A stretch of DNA of 64,000 nucleotides, from contig NZ_CP031264.1 of assembly GCF_003258605.2 (NCBI RefSeq), positions 6,068,232 to 6,132,231 of the forward strand, given 5' to 3'. The translations under genes were made by a program, and so were the position numbers. A model generated the notes under the pieces. The model was given only the letters and a program-made list of their open reading frames with translations. It was not told the origin of the DNA and ran no database searches. This DNA is from Peterkaempfera bronchialis. GTDB taxonomy: Bacteria; Actinomycetota; Actinomycetes; Streptomycetales; Streptomycetaceae. This document shows, piece by piece, positions 33,140 through 41,245 of the stretch (position 1 is its first letter; each line of letters begins with the position of its first letter).

Positions 33140-33917
33140 CGGCCACCTCCTCGCCCTCTCGCTCGGTGAGATCCCGCTCGGCCAGCCGCAGATGCAGCTC
33201 GATCAGCCGCCGCAGATTGCGCTGGACATGCCGCTCTGCCAGGGTCCGCGCCCGCTCGCCGTCCTCCTCGGCGATGGCGGTGGCGATGGCGTGGTGCTCC
33301 TCGACCACCTCGTCCACCGGCGTCCCGCCCCCGTACGAGAGCCAGAGCAGCCCCGCCGTGCCGGACTGGAGGTCGACCTCCCGGCGGGTGAGCCGCTCGG
33401 ACTGCGACGCGATGGCCACCTCGATATGGAACCGGCTGTCGGCCCGGATCCGGGCGCCAAGCCCGTCCGCCCGGGACAGCTGCTCCACCAGGCTGAGCAG
33501 CCGCCGCAGGCTCGCGGCGGAGGCCCGCTCGGCGGCCAGCCGGGCCGAGGCGCCGGACACCGCGAACTGCTCGTCGGCCAGATCGCGCAGCTCGGAGACG
33601 GTGGCGGAGCGGATGCGGTCCTCCAGCAGCGCCAGCGGCGGGTTGGCCGGGCGGCGGACGAAGGTGCCGCCGTTGCGGCCGCGCCGGGTCTCCACCAGCC
33701 CCTGCTCACGCAGCACCGCCAGCGCCTCGCGCAGCGTCATCGGCGAGACCCCGAGCTGGGTGGCGAACTCCACCTCGGTGGGCAGCTGCTCGCCGTCCAC
33801 CACCAGCCCCAGGTGGATGGCCTCGCTGATCCGCTGGACGACCTCGTCGGTGCGGCCGGCCGTGCGCAGCGGCGAGATCAGTGCGGCCCGCATCGCGGAA
33901 GCGCCCTGTGCGGCCAC
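33129..33917 (-). CDS. GntR/FadR (FCD) family transcriptional regulator
   Basis: A 262-residue regulator. The winged helix reads VVQRISEAIHLGLVVDGEQLPTE, EFATQLGVSPMTLREALAVLREQGLVETRRGRNGGTFV. The C-terminal FCD domain has the metal-ligand pattern RADSRFHIEVAIASQS and EEHHAIATAIAEEDGERA, then HVQRNLRRLI. The GTG at 33917 follows GGAGGAGG; an ATG at 33893 lacks a ribosome site. It faces the APC permease and heads the bicistron with the Cache gene. It probably controls the P450 operon and the permease. Confidence 0.9.
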   Translation of the reverse strand: MAAQGASAMRAALISPLRTAGRTDEVVQRISEAIHLGLVVDGEQLPTEVEFATQLGVSPMTLREALAVLREQGLVETRRGRNGGTFVRRPANPPLALLEDRIRSATVSELRDLADEQFAVSGASARLAAERASAASLRRLLSLVEQLSRADGLGARIRADSRFHIEVAIASQSERLTRREVDLQSGTAGLLWLSYGGGTPVDEVVEEHHAIATAIAEEDGERARTLAERHVQRNLRRLIELHLRLAERDLTEREGEEVADGA

Positions 33918-34143
33918 GGCCCTCCTCCGCTTGGTGTCCGGCTTGGTCTCCGGCGTGTCTCGGCTTGCCGGAAGGTCTTGTGCGCTAACCCATGGACTTG
34001 TAGCTTTTCGCGACAACCCCCGGGTGCCAAGCATCATAGCCAGCAGTGCCGGACGTTCCCCCCGTCGTCCGGCGCCGCCATGACCACGGCCCTCCCCCCA
34101 CACCTCCGGCCCCTCCACCCCGGTTCGAGACACGGGAGCCCGC

Positions 34144-35655
34144 ATGAGCCCCACCCCCGCCACTCCCACCGCGCCGACCGGCAGCGACACCGACAGCGAC
34201 GCCGCCCATCTGGCGTCGCTCGGCTACAGCTCCGAGTTCAAGCGGGACATGAGCCCCTGGGCGAACTTCTCGCTCGGCTTCACCTATCTCTCGCCCGTCG
34301 TCGGCGTCTACTCGCTCTTCGCCTACGCCCTGGCCACCGGCGGACCGCCGATGATCTGGAGCTTCCTCATCGTGGGCGTCGGCCAGCTGCTGGTCGCGCT
34401 GGTCTTCAGCGAGGTGGTCGCCCAGTACCCGGTCGCCGGCGGCGTCTACCCCTGGGCCCGGCGCCTGTGGGGCCGCCGCTGGGCCTGGATGACCGGCTGG
34501 ATCTATCTGATCGCCCTGCTCTGCACCATCGCCAGCGTGGTCTACGGCGCGGGCCCCTACCTCGCCTCCACCTTCGGCTTCGCCCCCACGGTCAACACCG
34601 CCATCGTCTGCTCGCTGGCGATCCTGGCGCTGGCCACCGTGATCAACTTCCTCGGCACCCGGGTGCTGGCCACCGCCGCCGTCATCGGCTTCACCGCCGA
34701 GATCGTCGGCGCCCTCGCGGTCGGCGGCTGGCTGCTGGCCACCCACCGGCACCACAACCTCGGCGCGCTCTTCGACACCTTCGGCGCCCAGGGCAGCCAC
34801 AGCTATCTGTGGGCCTTCGCCGCCGCCGGACTGATCGGCGTCTACCAGTACTACGGCTTCGAGGCATGCGGCGATGTCGCCGAGGAGGTCCCCGACCCGG
34901 GGCGGCTGATCCCCAAGGCCATGCGCCGCACCATCTACATCGGCGGCGCCGCCGCCACCTTCGTCTGCCTGGCGCTGGTGCTCTCGGTGGCCGACATCCC
35001 GGCGGTGATCTCCGGCAAGGACGCCGACCCGGTCACCACGCTGCTGGACCAGGCGTTCGGCACCGTGGGCTCCAAGGTCGTCCTCGGGATCGTGCTGCTC
35101 TCCTTCCTCTCCTGCGCCATGAGCCTCCAGGCGGCGGCCAGCCGGCTGGCGTTCAGCTACGGCCGCGACGACATGATCATGGGCAGCCGGCTGCTGCGGA
35201 AGTTCTCCCAGGCCAAGCATGTCCCGCCCTATGCGCTGCTGCTCGCCGCGATCGTCCCCGCCGTGGTCGTGGTGGGCTCCAAGATCTCCACCGACGCCCT
35301 GACCAAGGTGATCAGCTTCGCCGCCGTCGGCATCTACCTGGGCTTCCAGATGGTGGTGCTGGCCGCGCTGCGCGCCCGGCTCAAGGGCTGGCAGCCCAGC
35401 GGCAAGTACCGGCTCGGCCGCTGGGGCCTGCCGGTGAACATCGCCGCGCTCGCCTACGGCCTGCTGGCCATCGTCAATATGTGCTGGCCGCGCACGCCCG
35501 GCACGCCCTGGTACGACAACTGGATCGTGCCGCTCTCCGCCGTGGTCGTGGTCGGCATCGGCCTGCTCTACATGGCCGTCCACCGCAGCCATGGGCGCAG
35601 CGACGCCCCGTACGACGACGCCATCCCCAAGGCCGCCGCCCTCCCCGGCAGCTGA
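34144..35655 (+). CDS. APC-family amino acid/amine permease
   Basis: A 503-residue transporter with about twelve membrane helices. The APC consensus is clear: FKRDMSPWANFSLGFTYLSPVVGVYSLFAYAL, VALVFSEVVAQYPVAGGVYPWARRLWG, YYGFEACGDVAEEVPDPGRLIPKAMRRTIYI and LSCAMSLQAAASRLAFSYGRDDMI. The subgroup includes GABA, choline and ethanolamine carriers. GGGAG lies five bases before ATG. Divergent from the GntR gene, it most likely imports the amine or amino acid used by the flanking operons. Confidence 0.92.
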   Translation: MSPTPATPTAPTGSDTDSDAAHLASLGYSSEFKRDMSPWANFSLGFTYLSPVVGVYSLFAYALATGGPPMIWSFLIVGVGQLLVALVFSEVVAQYPVAGGVYPWARRLWGRRWAWMTGWIYLIALLCTIASVVYGAGPYLASTFGFAPTVNTAIVCSLAILALATVINFLGTRVLATAAVIGFTAEIVGALAVGGWLLATHRHHNLGALFDTFGAQGSHSYLWAFAAAGLIGVYQYYGFEACGDVAEEVPDPGRLIPKAMRRTIYIGGAAATFVCLALVLSVADIPAVISGKDADPVTTLLDQAFGTVGSKVVLGIVLLSFLSCAMSLQAAASRLAFSYGRDDMIMGSRLLRKFSQAKHVPPYALLLAAIVPAVVVVGSKISTDALTKVISFAAVGIYLGFQMVVLAALRARLKGWQPSGKYRLGRWGLPVNIAALAYGLLAIVNMCWPRTPGTPWYDNWIVPLSAVVVVGIGLLYMAVHRSHGRSDAPYDDAIPKAAALPGS

Positions 35656-35673
35656 GGACGGCTGGACGACCCC

Positions 35674-35711
35674 ATGGCGAAGGGCCCGGCATCGGCCGGG
35701 CCCTTCGCCAT
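35674..35711. terminator. Bidirectional hairpin terminator
   Basis: Perfect 17-base arms (35674-35690 and 35695-35711) with an ATCG loop lie between the convergent permease and acyl-CoA dehydrogenase genes. Confidence 0.88.
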
Positions 35712-35734
35712 GCCCCGCAGCGGGGCGGCGGGTG

Positions 35735-36925
35735 TCAGCGGAAGGCTGCCTGGCCGGTCAGGGCCTGGCCGATGACCAGGGTGTGCATCTCGGGGGTGCC
35801 CTCGTAGGTGAGCACCGACTCCAGGTTGTTCATATGCCGGATCACCGGGTACTCCAGCGAGATCCCGTTGGCGCCCAGGATGGTCCGCGAGGTGCGGCAG
35901 ATCTCCAGCGCCTTGGTGACGTTGTTGAGCTTGCCCAGGCTCACCTGCTCCGGCCGCAGCCCCACGGCGTCCTTGCGGCGGCCCAGGTGGAGCGCCAGCA
36001 GGGTGCCGTTGGTCAGCTCCACCGCCATCTGCGCCAGCTTGGCCTGGGTCAGCTGGAAGCCGCCGATCGGCCGGCCGAACTGCGACCGCTCCCCGGCGTA
36101 CGCCAGCGCCGACCGGAAGGCGCTGCGGGCCGCGCCCATGGCACCCCAGAGGATGCCGTACCGGGCCTCGTTGAGGCAGGAGAGCGGGCCGCCCAGCCCG
36201 CGCACCTCCGGCAGCACCGCCGACTCCGGCAGCCGCACCGAGTCCAGCACCAGCTCACTGGTGACCGAGGCACGCAGCGACATCTTGTGCTTGATGGTGT
36301 GGGCGGCGAACCCCGGCGTGGCGGTGGGCACCACAAAACCGCGCACCCCCTCGTCGGTCTGCGCCCAGACCACCGCGACCTCCGCCACCGAGCCATTGGT
36401 GATCCACAGCTTGGTGCCGTCCAGCACCCAGTCGCCGCCGTCCCGGCGGGCCCGGGTGCGCATCGAGCCCGGGTCGGAGCCATGGTCGGGCTCGGTCAGC
36501 CCGAAGCAGCCGATGGCGTCACCCGAGGCCATCCGGGGCAGCCACTCCTGCTTCTGCTCCTCGCTGCCGTGCCGCCAGATCGCGTACATCGCCAGCGAGC
36601 CCTGCACGCTCACCAGCGAGCGGATGCCGGAGTCGCTGGCCTCCAGCTCCAGGCAGGCCAGACCGTAGTCGACGGCGCTCATCCCGGCGCAGCCGTAGCC
36701 CTCCAGGTGCATGCCGAGCAGTCCCAGCGAGCCCAGCTCCTTGGTCAGCTCGCGGATGACCGGCAGGTCCCCGGACTCGAACCAGTCCGCGACATAGGGG
36801 TCGATGGCGGAGTCGCACACCTGGCGGACGGCGGCCCGCACCGCCTTCTCCTCGGGGCTGAGCAGGTCGTCGATACCGGCCAGGTCCAGCGGGTCGGCCT
36901 TGGGGGCGGGGGTCTTGGCACTCAT
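35735..36925 (-). CDS. gcdH: Glutaryl-CoA dehydrogenase (acyl-CoA dehydrogenase family)
   Basis: A 396-residue FAD enzyme that oxidises and decarboxylates glutaryl-CoA to crotonyl-CoA. SDSGIRSLVSVQGSL contains Arg 102, matching the Arg in SGYRSAMSVQSS of human GCDH that binds the substrate carboxylate. The catalytic Glu lies in LTYEGTPEMHTLVIGQALTG (about residue 375). GCFGLTEPDHGSDPGSM, WITNGSVAEVAVVWA and FGRPIGGFQLTQAKLA are also GCDH-typical. ATG overlaps the CoA-transferase stop by one base (TGATG). It is last in the four-gene operon, giving the final step to crotonyl-CoA. Confidence 0.93.
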   Translation of the reverse strand: MSAKTPAPKADPLDLAGIDDLLSPEEKAVRAAVRQVCDSAIDPYVADWFESGDLPVIRELTKELGSLGLLGMHLEGYGCAGMSAVDYGLACLELEASDSGIRSLVSVQGSLAMYAIWRHGSEEQKQEWLPRMASGDAIGCFGLTEPDHGSDPGSMRTRARRDGGDWVLDGTKLWITNGSVAEVAVVWAQTDEGVRGFVVPTATPGFAAHTIKHKMSLRASVTSELVLDSVRLPESAVLPEVRGLGGPLSCLNEARYGILWGAMGAARSAFRSALAYAGERSQFGRPIGGFQLTQAKLAQMAVELTNGTLLALHLGRRKDAVGLRPEQVSLGKLNNVTKALEICRTSRTILGANGISLEYPVIRHMNNLESVLTYEGTPEMHTLVIGQALTGQAAFR

Positions 36926-38160
36926 CAGGACACCTCTCGGGAGGGACGGGCTTGGGCGGGACGGACTTGGGCGGGACGGGCTTGTACGGGACGGGCTTCG
37001 GCGGGATGGACGAGCGGAGGGCTCTGCGGGTCGGTCAGCCAGGCGCGCACGCGGTCGCCGTCCGCGCCCAGCGCGGGCGGCGGCGCGGCCGGGCCGACCA
37101 TGGCGGTGGAGTAGGTGGCGGGGTGGCGCGGGGCGGGCGTGCCACCCCCGGTCGGCGCCAGGGTGGGGGCCAGCCCCAGCCGCTCGGCCAGCGCGAAGCC
37201 GTCGGCGACCGAGCCGACCCGCCCGGCGGGCACGGCCGCAGCGGTGAGGCGGTCCTGCCAGACCCCGGAGTCCTCGGCGGCCAGCAGCTCCTCCAGGGCG
37301 GCCACCAGCGCCTCGCGGTTGGCCACCCGGGAGGCATTGGCGGCGAACCGCTCGTCCACCGCCAGCTCCGGCGCACCCAGCACCGCCGCCAGCCGGGCGA
37401 ACTGGCCGTCGTTGCCGCAGGCCACCGCCAGCAGCCCGTCGCGGCAGCGCAGCGTCTCATAGGGCGCGATCGAGGGGTGGCGGTTGCCCATCCGGCCGGG
37501 CGGGCGGCCGGTCTCCAGGAACGACTGGGCCTGGTTCACCAGGGCGCCCAGCAGGCTGGAGAGCAGATTGACCTCCACCCGGCAGCCCCGGCCGGTCCGG
37601 GACCGGCCGGCCAGCGCGGCCAGTACGCCCACGGCGGCGTCCTTGCCGGTGAGGACGTCCACCAGGGCGACCCCGGCCTTGGTCGGCTCCCCGTCGGCGT
37701 CCCCGGTGATGGACATCAGGCCGCCCACCGCCTGCACCACGAAGTCATAGCCCAGCAGGTCGGCGCCCGCGCCGCTGCCGAAGCCGGTGACCGAGCAGTA
37801 GACGACCCCCGGGTTGGCGGCCGACACCTGGTCGTAGCCGAGGCCCAGCCGGTCCAGGGCGCCCGGCCGGAAGTTCTCCACCAGCACATCGGCGCGTCGG
37901 GCCAGCTCCTGCGCCAGCGCCCGGTCGCCTCCGTCGGCCAGGTCGAGCGCGACGGAGAGCTTGGAGCGGTTGACGCTCTCGAAGTAGGTGGTGGACGACG
38001 CCGACCAGGGCGGCCCCCAGGAGCGGGTGTCGTCACCGGAGCCGGGCCGCTCCACCTTGACCACGGTGGCGCCCAGGTCGGCCAGGGTCATGGTGCAGAG
38101 CGGCCCGGCCAGCACCCGGCTGAAGTCGGCGACCAGGACGCCGTCCAGCGGCCCGCTCAT
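36925..38160 (-). CDS. CaiB/BaiF (class III) CoA-transferase, probable succinyl-CoA:glutarate CoA-transferase
   Basis: A 411-residue family III CoA-transferase. Motifs are LDGVLVADFSRVLAGPLCTM, LGATVVKVERPGSGDDTRSWGPP, NRSKLSVALDLADGGDRALAQ, DVLVENFRPGALDRLGLGYD and the catalytic Asp in GVALVDVLTGKDAAVGVLAAL. Adjacency to glutaryl-CoA dehydrogenase mirrors the SUGCT-GCDH pairing, so glutarate activation is the likely role. The last 25 residues are a pentapeptide repeat (RPAQA/VRPAQ) encoded by 15-base tandem repeats, not part of the fold. ATGA overlap with the upstream dehydrogenase. Confidence 0.9.
   Translation of the reverse strand: MSGPLDGVLVADFSRVLAGPLCTMTLADLGATVVKVERPGSGDDTRSWGPPWSASSTTYFESVNRSKLSVALDLADGGDRALAQELARRADVLVENFRPGALDRLGLGYDQVSAANPGVVYCSVTGFGSGAGADLLGYDFVVQAVGGLMSITGDADGEPTKAGVALVDVLTGKDAAVGVLAALAGRSRTGRGCRVEVNLLSSLLGALVNQAQSFLETGRPPGRMGNRHPSIAPYETLRCRDGLLAVACGNDGQFARLAAVLGAPELAVDERFAANASRVANREALVAALEELLAAEDSGVWQDRLTAAAVPAGRVGSVADGFALAERLGLAPTLAPTGGGTPAPRHPATYSTAMVGPAAPPPALGADGDRVRAWLTDPQSPPLVHPAEARPVQARPAQVRPAQARPSREVS
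36943..37002 (-). repeat. Four 15-base in-frame tandem repeats in the CoA-transferase 3' end
   Basis: The plus-strand unit GGGACGGGCTTGGGC repeats four times with a few changes. It encodes a five-residue period (RPAQA-like) and ends 16 bases before the stop codon. Confidence 0.9.
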
Positions 38161-39689
38161 CGGGTGGGCCCTTCCAGCGGGCGGCCGGTGCCCGGCTGGA
38201 GGACGCCGTCCACCCGGCGCGGCACACCCCATGGGTCGGCGTCCCGCAGCGGCTCCGGCAGGGCGGCCTGCGGGACGTCCTGGAAGGCCACCGGCCGGGT
38301 GAAGCGGTCCAGCGCCGCCGCGCCGACGGAGGTGGCCTCCGGGCGGCTGGTCGCCGGCCAGGGGCCGCCGTGCTGCTGCGCCCAGGAGGTCGCCACCCCG
38401 GTCGGCCAGCCGTCCACCACCACCCGGCCCGCCCGCCCGGAGAGCCGTGCCACCAGCCACGGCAGATCGGGGTCGGCCGGTCCGGCGGAGGCCACCGCCG
38501 CCGCCAGGCTCGGCTGGAGCCGCCCCAGCAGCTCCCGCAGCTGCGCCGGGCCGTCGTACTCCACCACCAGCGCCACCGGGCCGAAGCACTCGGCCAGCAG
38601 CCGGGAGCCCGGCCGCAGCGCCTCGGCGGGCGCGGCCAGCACGGTCGGGGCGGCGGCGAAGCCCTGCCCGGCGGCGGCCACCGAGGCGACCGGCTCCGCA
38701 CCGGCCGCCACCAGGTCGGCGACCCCCTGCCGGTACGCCTCGGCGATGCCCTCGGTGAGCAGCCACCCGGGCTCCACCTCGGCCAGCGCCTTGGCCGCCG
38801 CCTCGGCCGCGCCGCTGCCGCGCGGCGCCAGCAGCAGGCCGGGCTTGGTGCAGAACTGCCCTTGGCCCAGGGTGAAGGAGGCGACAAAGCCCGCCGCCGC
38901 CCGCGCCGTACCGCCCTCGGCGGCAGCGGCGGCCGGGGTGAGCACCGCCGGGTTGACCGTGCCCATCTCGGCGAAGACCGGGACCGGCACCGGCCGCCGG
39001 GCCGCCCGCTCCACCAGGGCCGTCCCGCCGGACTGCGATCCGGTGAACGCCACGGCGGCGACCTCCGGCGCGTCCACCAGGACCAGGCCCGCGTCGAACC
39101 CGGTGACCAGCGCGAACGCCCCCTCCGGGGCGCCCGCCGCGCGCAGCGCCGCCGCCACGGTGGCCCCGAGCCGGGCGCTGAGCAGCGGGTGCGCCGGGTG
39201 GGCCTTGGCCAGCACCGGGCAGCCGGCGGCCAGCGCGGAGGCGGTGTCATGCCCGGCCACCCCGAAGCCGAACGGGAAGTTGGAGGCGCCGAAGACCGCG
39301 ACCGGGCCCAGCGGCCGGTTCATCCGCCGCAGGTCCGGCCCGGCGGCCCGGTCGATCCGGACGTCCAGCCAGCTCCCCTCGGCGGCGACCGATCCGTAGA
39401 AGCGCGCCTGTGTGGCGGTGCGGCCGACTTCGCCGCGCAGCCGCTCCAGGCCGAGCGCCGTCTCGCTGTCGGCCAGTGCGGCCAGCTCCTCGGCGTCGCG
39501 CTCCAGCGCATCCGCGACCGCGTTCAGCCACCCTGCCCGTACGGCGGGCGGGGTCGCGGCGATCCGCTCGGCGTCCCGGGCGGCGACGGCGGCCAGCCGG
39601 GCCACCTCCGCCGGTGCGGTGGCGGCGGGCCCGTCGGACGCCGCGCCGGTGCGGGGGTCGCGGCTCAGCTCGGCCGCCCCGGCGCTCAC
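38157..39689 (-). CDS. Aldehyde dehydrogenase, ketoglutarate-semialdehyde-dehydrogenase-like (probable glutarate/succinate semialdehyde dehydrogenase)
   Basis: A 510-residue dehydrogenase of the branch containing alpha-ketoglutarate semialdehyde dehydrogenases. Diagnostic text: PLGPVAVFGASNFPFGFGVAG, DTASALAAGCPVLAKAHPAHP, AVAFTGSQSGGTALVERAA, FAEMGTVNPAVLTP (Glu) and FTLGQGQFCTKPGLLL (catalytic Cys). It differs from the PuuC-like enzyme of the first operon. The GTG start overlaps the aminotransferase stop by GTGA. Directly after a GABA-type aminotransferase and before a CoA-transferase, it should oxidise the resulting omega-semialdehyde. Confidence 0.92.
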   Translation of the reverse strand: MSAGAAELSRDPRTGAASDGPAATAPAEVARLAAVAARDAERIAATPPAVRAGWLNAVADALERDAEELAALADSETALGLERLRGEVGRTATQARFYGSVAAEGSWLDVRIDRAAGPDLRRMNRPLGPVAVFGASNFPFGFGVAGHDTASALAAGCPVLAKAHPAHPLLSARLGATVAAALRAAGAPEGAFALVTGFDAGLVLVDAPEVAAVAFTGSQSGGTALVERAARRPVPVPVFAEMGTVNPAVLTPAAAAAEGGTARAAAGFVASFTLGQGQFCTKPGLLLAPRGSGAAEAAAKALAEVEPGWLLTEGIAEAYRQGVADLVAAGAEPVASVAAAGQGFAAAPTVLAAPAEALRPGSRLLAECFGPVALVVEYDGPAQLRELLGRLQPSLAAAVASAGPADPDLPWLVARLSGRAGRVVVDGWPTGVATSWAQQHGGPWPATSRPEATSVGAAALDRFTRPVAFQDVPQAALPEPLRDADPWGVPRRVDGVLQPGTGRPLEGPTR

Positions 39690-41104
39690 GACGCGCTCCG
39701 GACGGCGGCCACCAGCACATCCAGCCCCTCGGCGAGCAGGTCTTCGGGGATCACCAGCGGGGGCAGCAGCCGGATCACATTGCCGTAGGTGCCGCAGACC
39801 AGGGCGACCACTCCTTCCGCATGGCAGCGGGCGGCCACCGCCCGCGCCAGTTCGGCGTCCGGCTCCAGCGTTCCCGGCCGGACCAGTTCGATGGCCATCA
39901 TCGCGCCCCGGCCGCGCACCTCCGCGATGGCCGGGCACTCGGCCGCCAGCGGCTCCAGCCGGTCCCGGACCAGCCGCTCGATCCGCCGGGCCCGCTCCAG
40001 CAGCGACCCGTCCGCCAGCATCTCGAAGACGCCCAGCGCCGCCGCGCAGGCCAGCGGGTTGCCCGCATAGGTGCCGCCGAGACCACCGGGCCGCACGGCC
40101 TCCATCAGCTCGGCCCGGCCGGTCACCGCCGCCAGCGGCAGTCCGCCACCGAGCGCCTTCGCCGTGCAGACCAGGTCGGGGACGATGCCCTCGTGCTCGC
40201 TGGCGAAGACCGTCCCGGTGCGGCCCATCCCGGCCTGCACCTCGTCGGCGACCAGCACGATGCCGTACCGCCGCGCGATGCGCCGCACCCCGGGCAGGAA
40301 GCCGGGCGCGGGCACCACAAAGCCGCCCTCGCCCTGCACCGGCTCCACCACCACCGCCGCCACGGTCTCCGGGCCGACCCGCTCCAGCAGCTCCTCCAGC
40401 GCGGCGAGCGCCTGCTCGGCGCAGCCCTCAGGGCCGCCCGGCCAGCGCAGCGGATAGGCGTACGGCGCCCGGTGCACCTCGCCGGGGAGCGGGCCGAAGC
40501 CGGTCTTGTACGGGACCTCCTTGGCCGTCATCGCCAGCGTCATCATGGACCGCCCGTGGTAGGCGTGGTCGAAGACCACCACGCCGGGGCGGCCGGTCGC
40601 GGCGCGGGCGATCTTGACCGCGTTCTCCACGGCCTCGGCGCCGGTGGAGAAGAGCGCGGTCCGCTTGGCGTGGTCGCCGGGGGTGAGCGCATTCAGCCGC
40701 TCGGCGACCTCCACATAGCCGTCGTACTCGGTGACCAGGAAGCAGGTGTGGGTGAACCGCGCCGCCTGCTCCTGCACCCGGGAGACCACGGCCGGCGCGC
40801 TGGCGCCCACGCTGGTCACCGCTATGCCCGAGGCCAGGTCGATCAGGTGGTTGCCGTCCACGTCCACCAGCACACCGCCGCCGGCCCGCTCCACGAAGAC
40901 GGGCAGCGTGACGCCCAGCCCGCCGGGCAGCGCGGCCTCGCGGCGCCGCTGGAGCGCCTGCGAGCGGGGGCCGGGCAGCGCGGTGCGCAGAATGCGGCGC
41001 TGCTCAGGGGCGGCGGGCGCGGCGGGCGCGGCGAGGGCGGCGGGGTCGGCAGGGTCGGCGGGGTCGGGGGAGGGCGGTACGACGGAGGCGAGATCGCTGG
41101 TCAC
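39686..41104 (-). CDS. gabT: 4-aminobutyrate/5-aminovalerate aminotransferase
   Basis: A 472-residue class III PLP aminotransferase. GabT text is clear: GIAVTSVGASAPAVVSRVQEQ, FTHTCFLVTEYDGYVEVAERL, ALFSTGAEAVENAVKIARAATG, VVEPVQGEGGFVVP, VLVADEVQAGMGRTG and TAKALGGGLPLAAVTGRAELM (PLP Lys). The N-terminus has a DPADPA repeat-like linker. GTG with GGAAGGA six bases upstream is the start. It is the first gene of the GABA-AT/ALDH/CoA-transferase/GCDH operon and is divergent from a PucR regulator. GABA, 5-aminovalerate or both may be substrates. Confidence 0.93.
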   Translation of the reverse strand: MTSDLASVVPPSPDPADPADPAALAAPAAPAAPEQRRILRTALPGPRSQALQRRREAALPGGLGVTLPVFVERAGGGVLVDVDGNHLIDLASGIAVTSVGASAPAVVSRVQEQAARFTHTCFLVTEYDGYVEVAERLNALTPGDHAKRTALFSTGAEAVENAVKIARAATGRPGVVVFDHAYHGRSMMTLAMTAKEVPYKTGFGPLPGEVHRAPYAYPLRWPGGPEGCAEQALAALEELLERVGPETVAAVVVEPVQGEGGFVVPAPGFLPGVRRIARRYGIVLVADEVQAGMGRTGTVFASEHEGIVPDLVCTAKALGGGLPLAAVTGRAELMEAVRPGGLGGTYAGNPLACAAALGVFEMLADGSLLERARRIERLVRDRLEPLAAECPAIAEVRGRGAMMAIELVRPGTLEPDAELARAVAARCHAEGVVALVCGTYGNVIRLLPPLVIPEDLLAEGLDVLVAAVRSAS

Positions 41105-41145
41105 AGAGGGTCCTTCCGAAAGCCGGAGACCGGGTGGTGGCCCAC

Positions 41146-41218
41146 AACCTAGACACCGCGCGCCCGCAGTACCTTGGATGATCCGACCGCATCCGCGCCC
41201 ACCCGGTGCAGACTGCAC
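41146..41218. promoter_or_regulatory. Divergent control region of gabT operon and pucR
   Basis: Two elements stand out. AACCTAGA (41146-41153) is identical to half of the operator in the P450 promoter and hints at shared control. GTGCAGACTGCAC (41206-41218) is a 13-base palindrome 27 bases before the PucR start codon, a candidate autoregulatory or activator site. Both roles are inferred. Confidence 0.45.
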
Positions 41219-41245
41219 AGCACCACCCGGCCCCAGGAGGACCCC

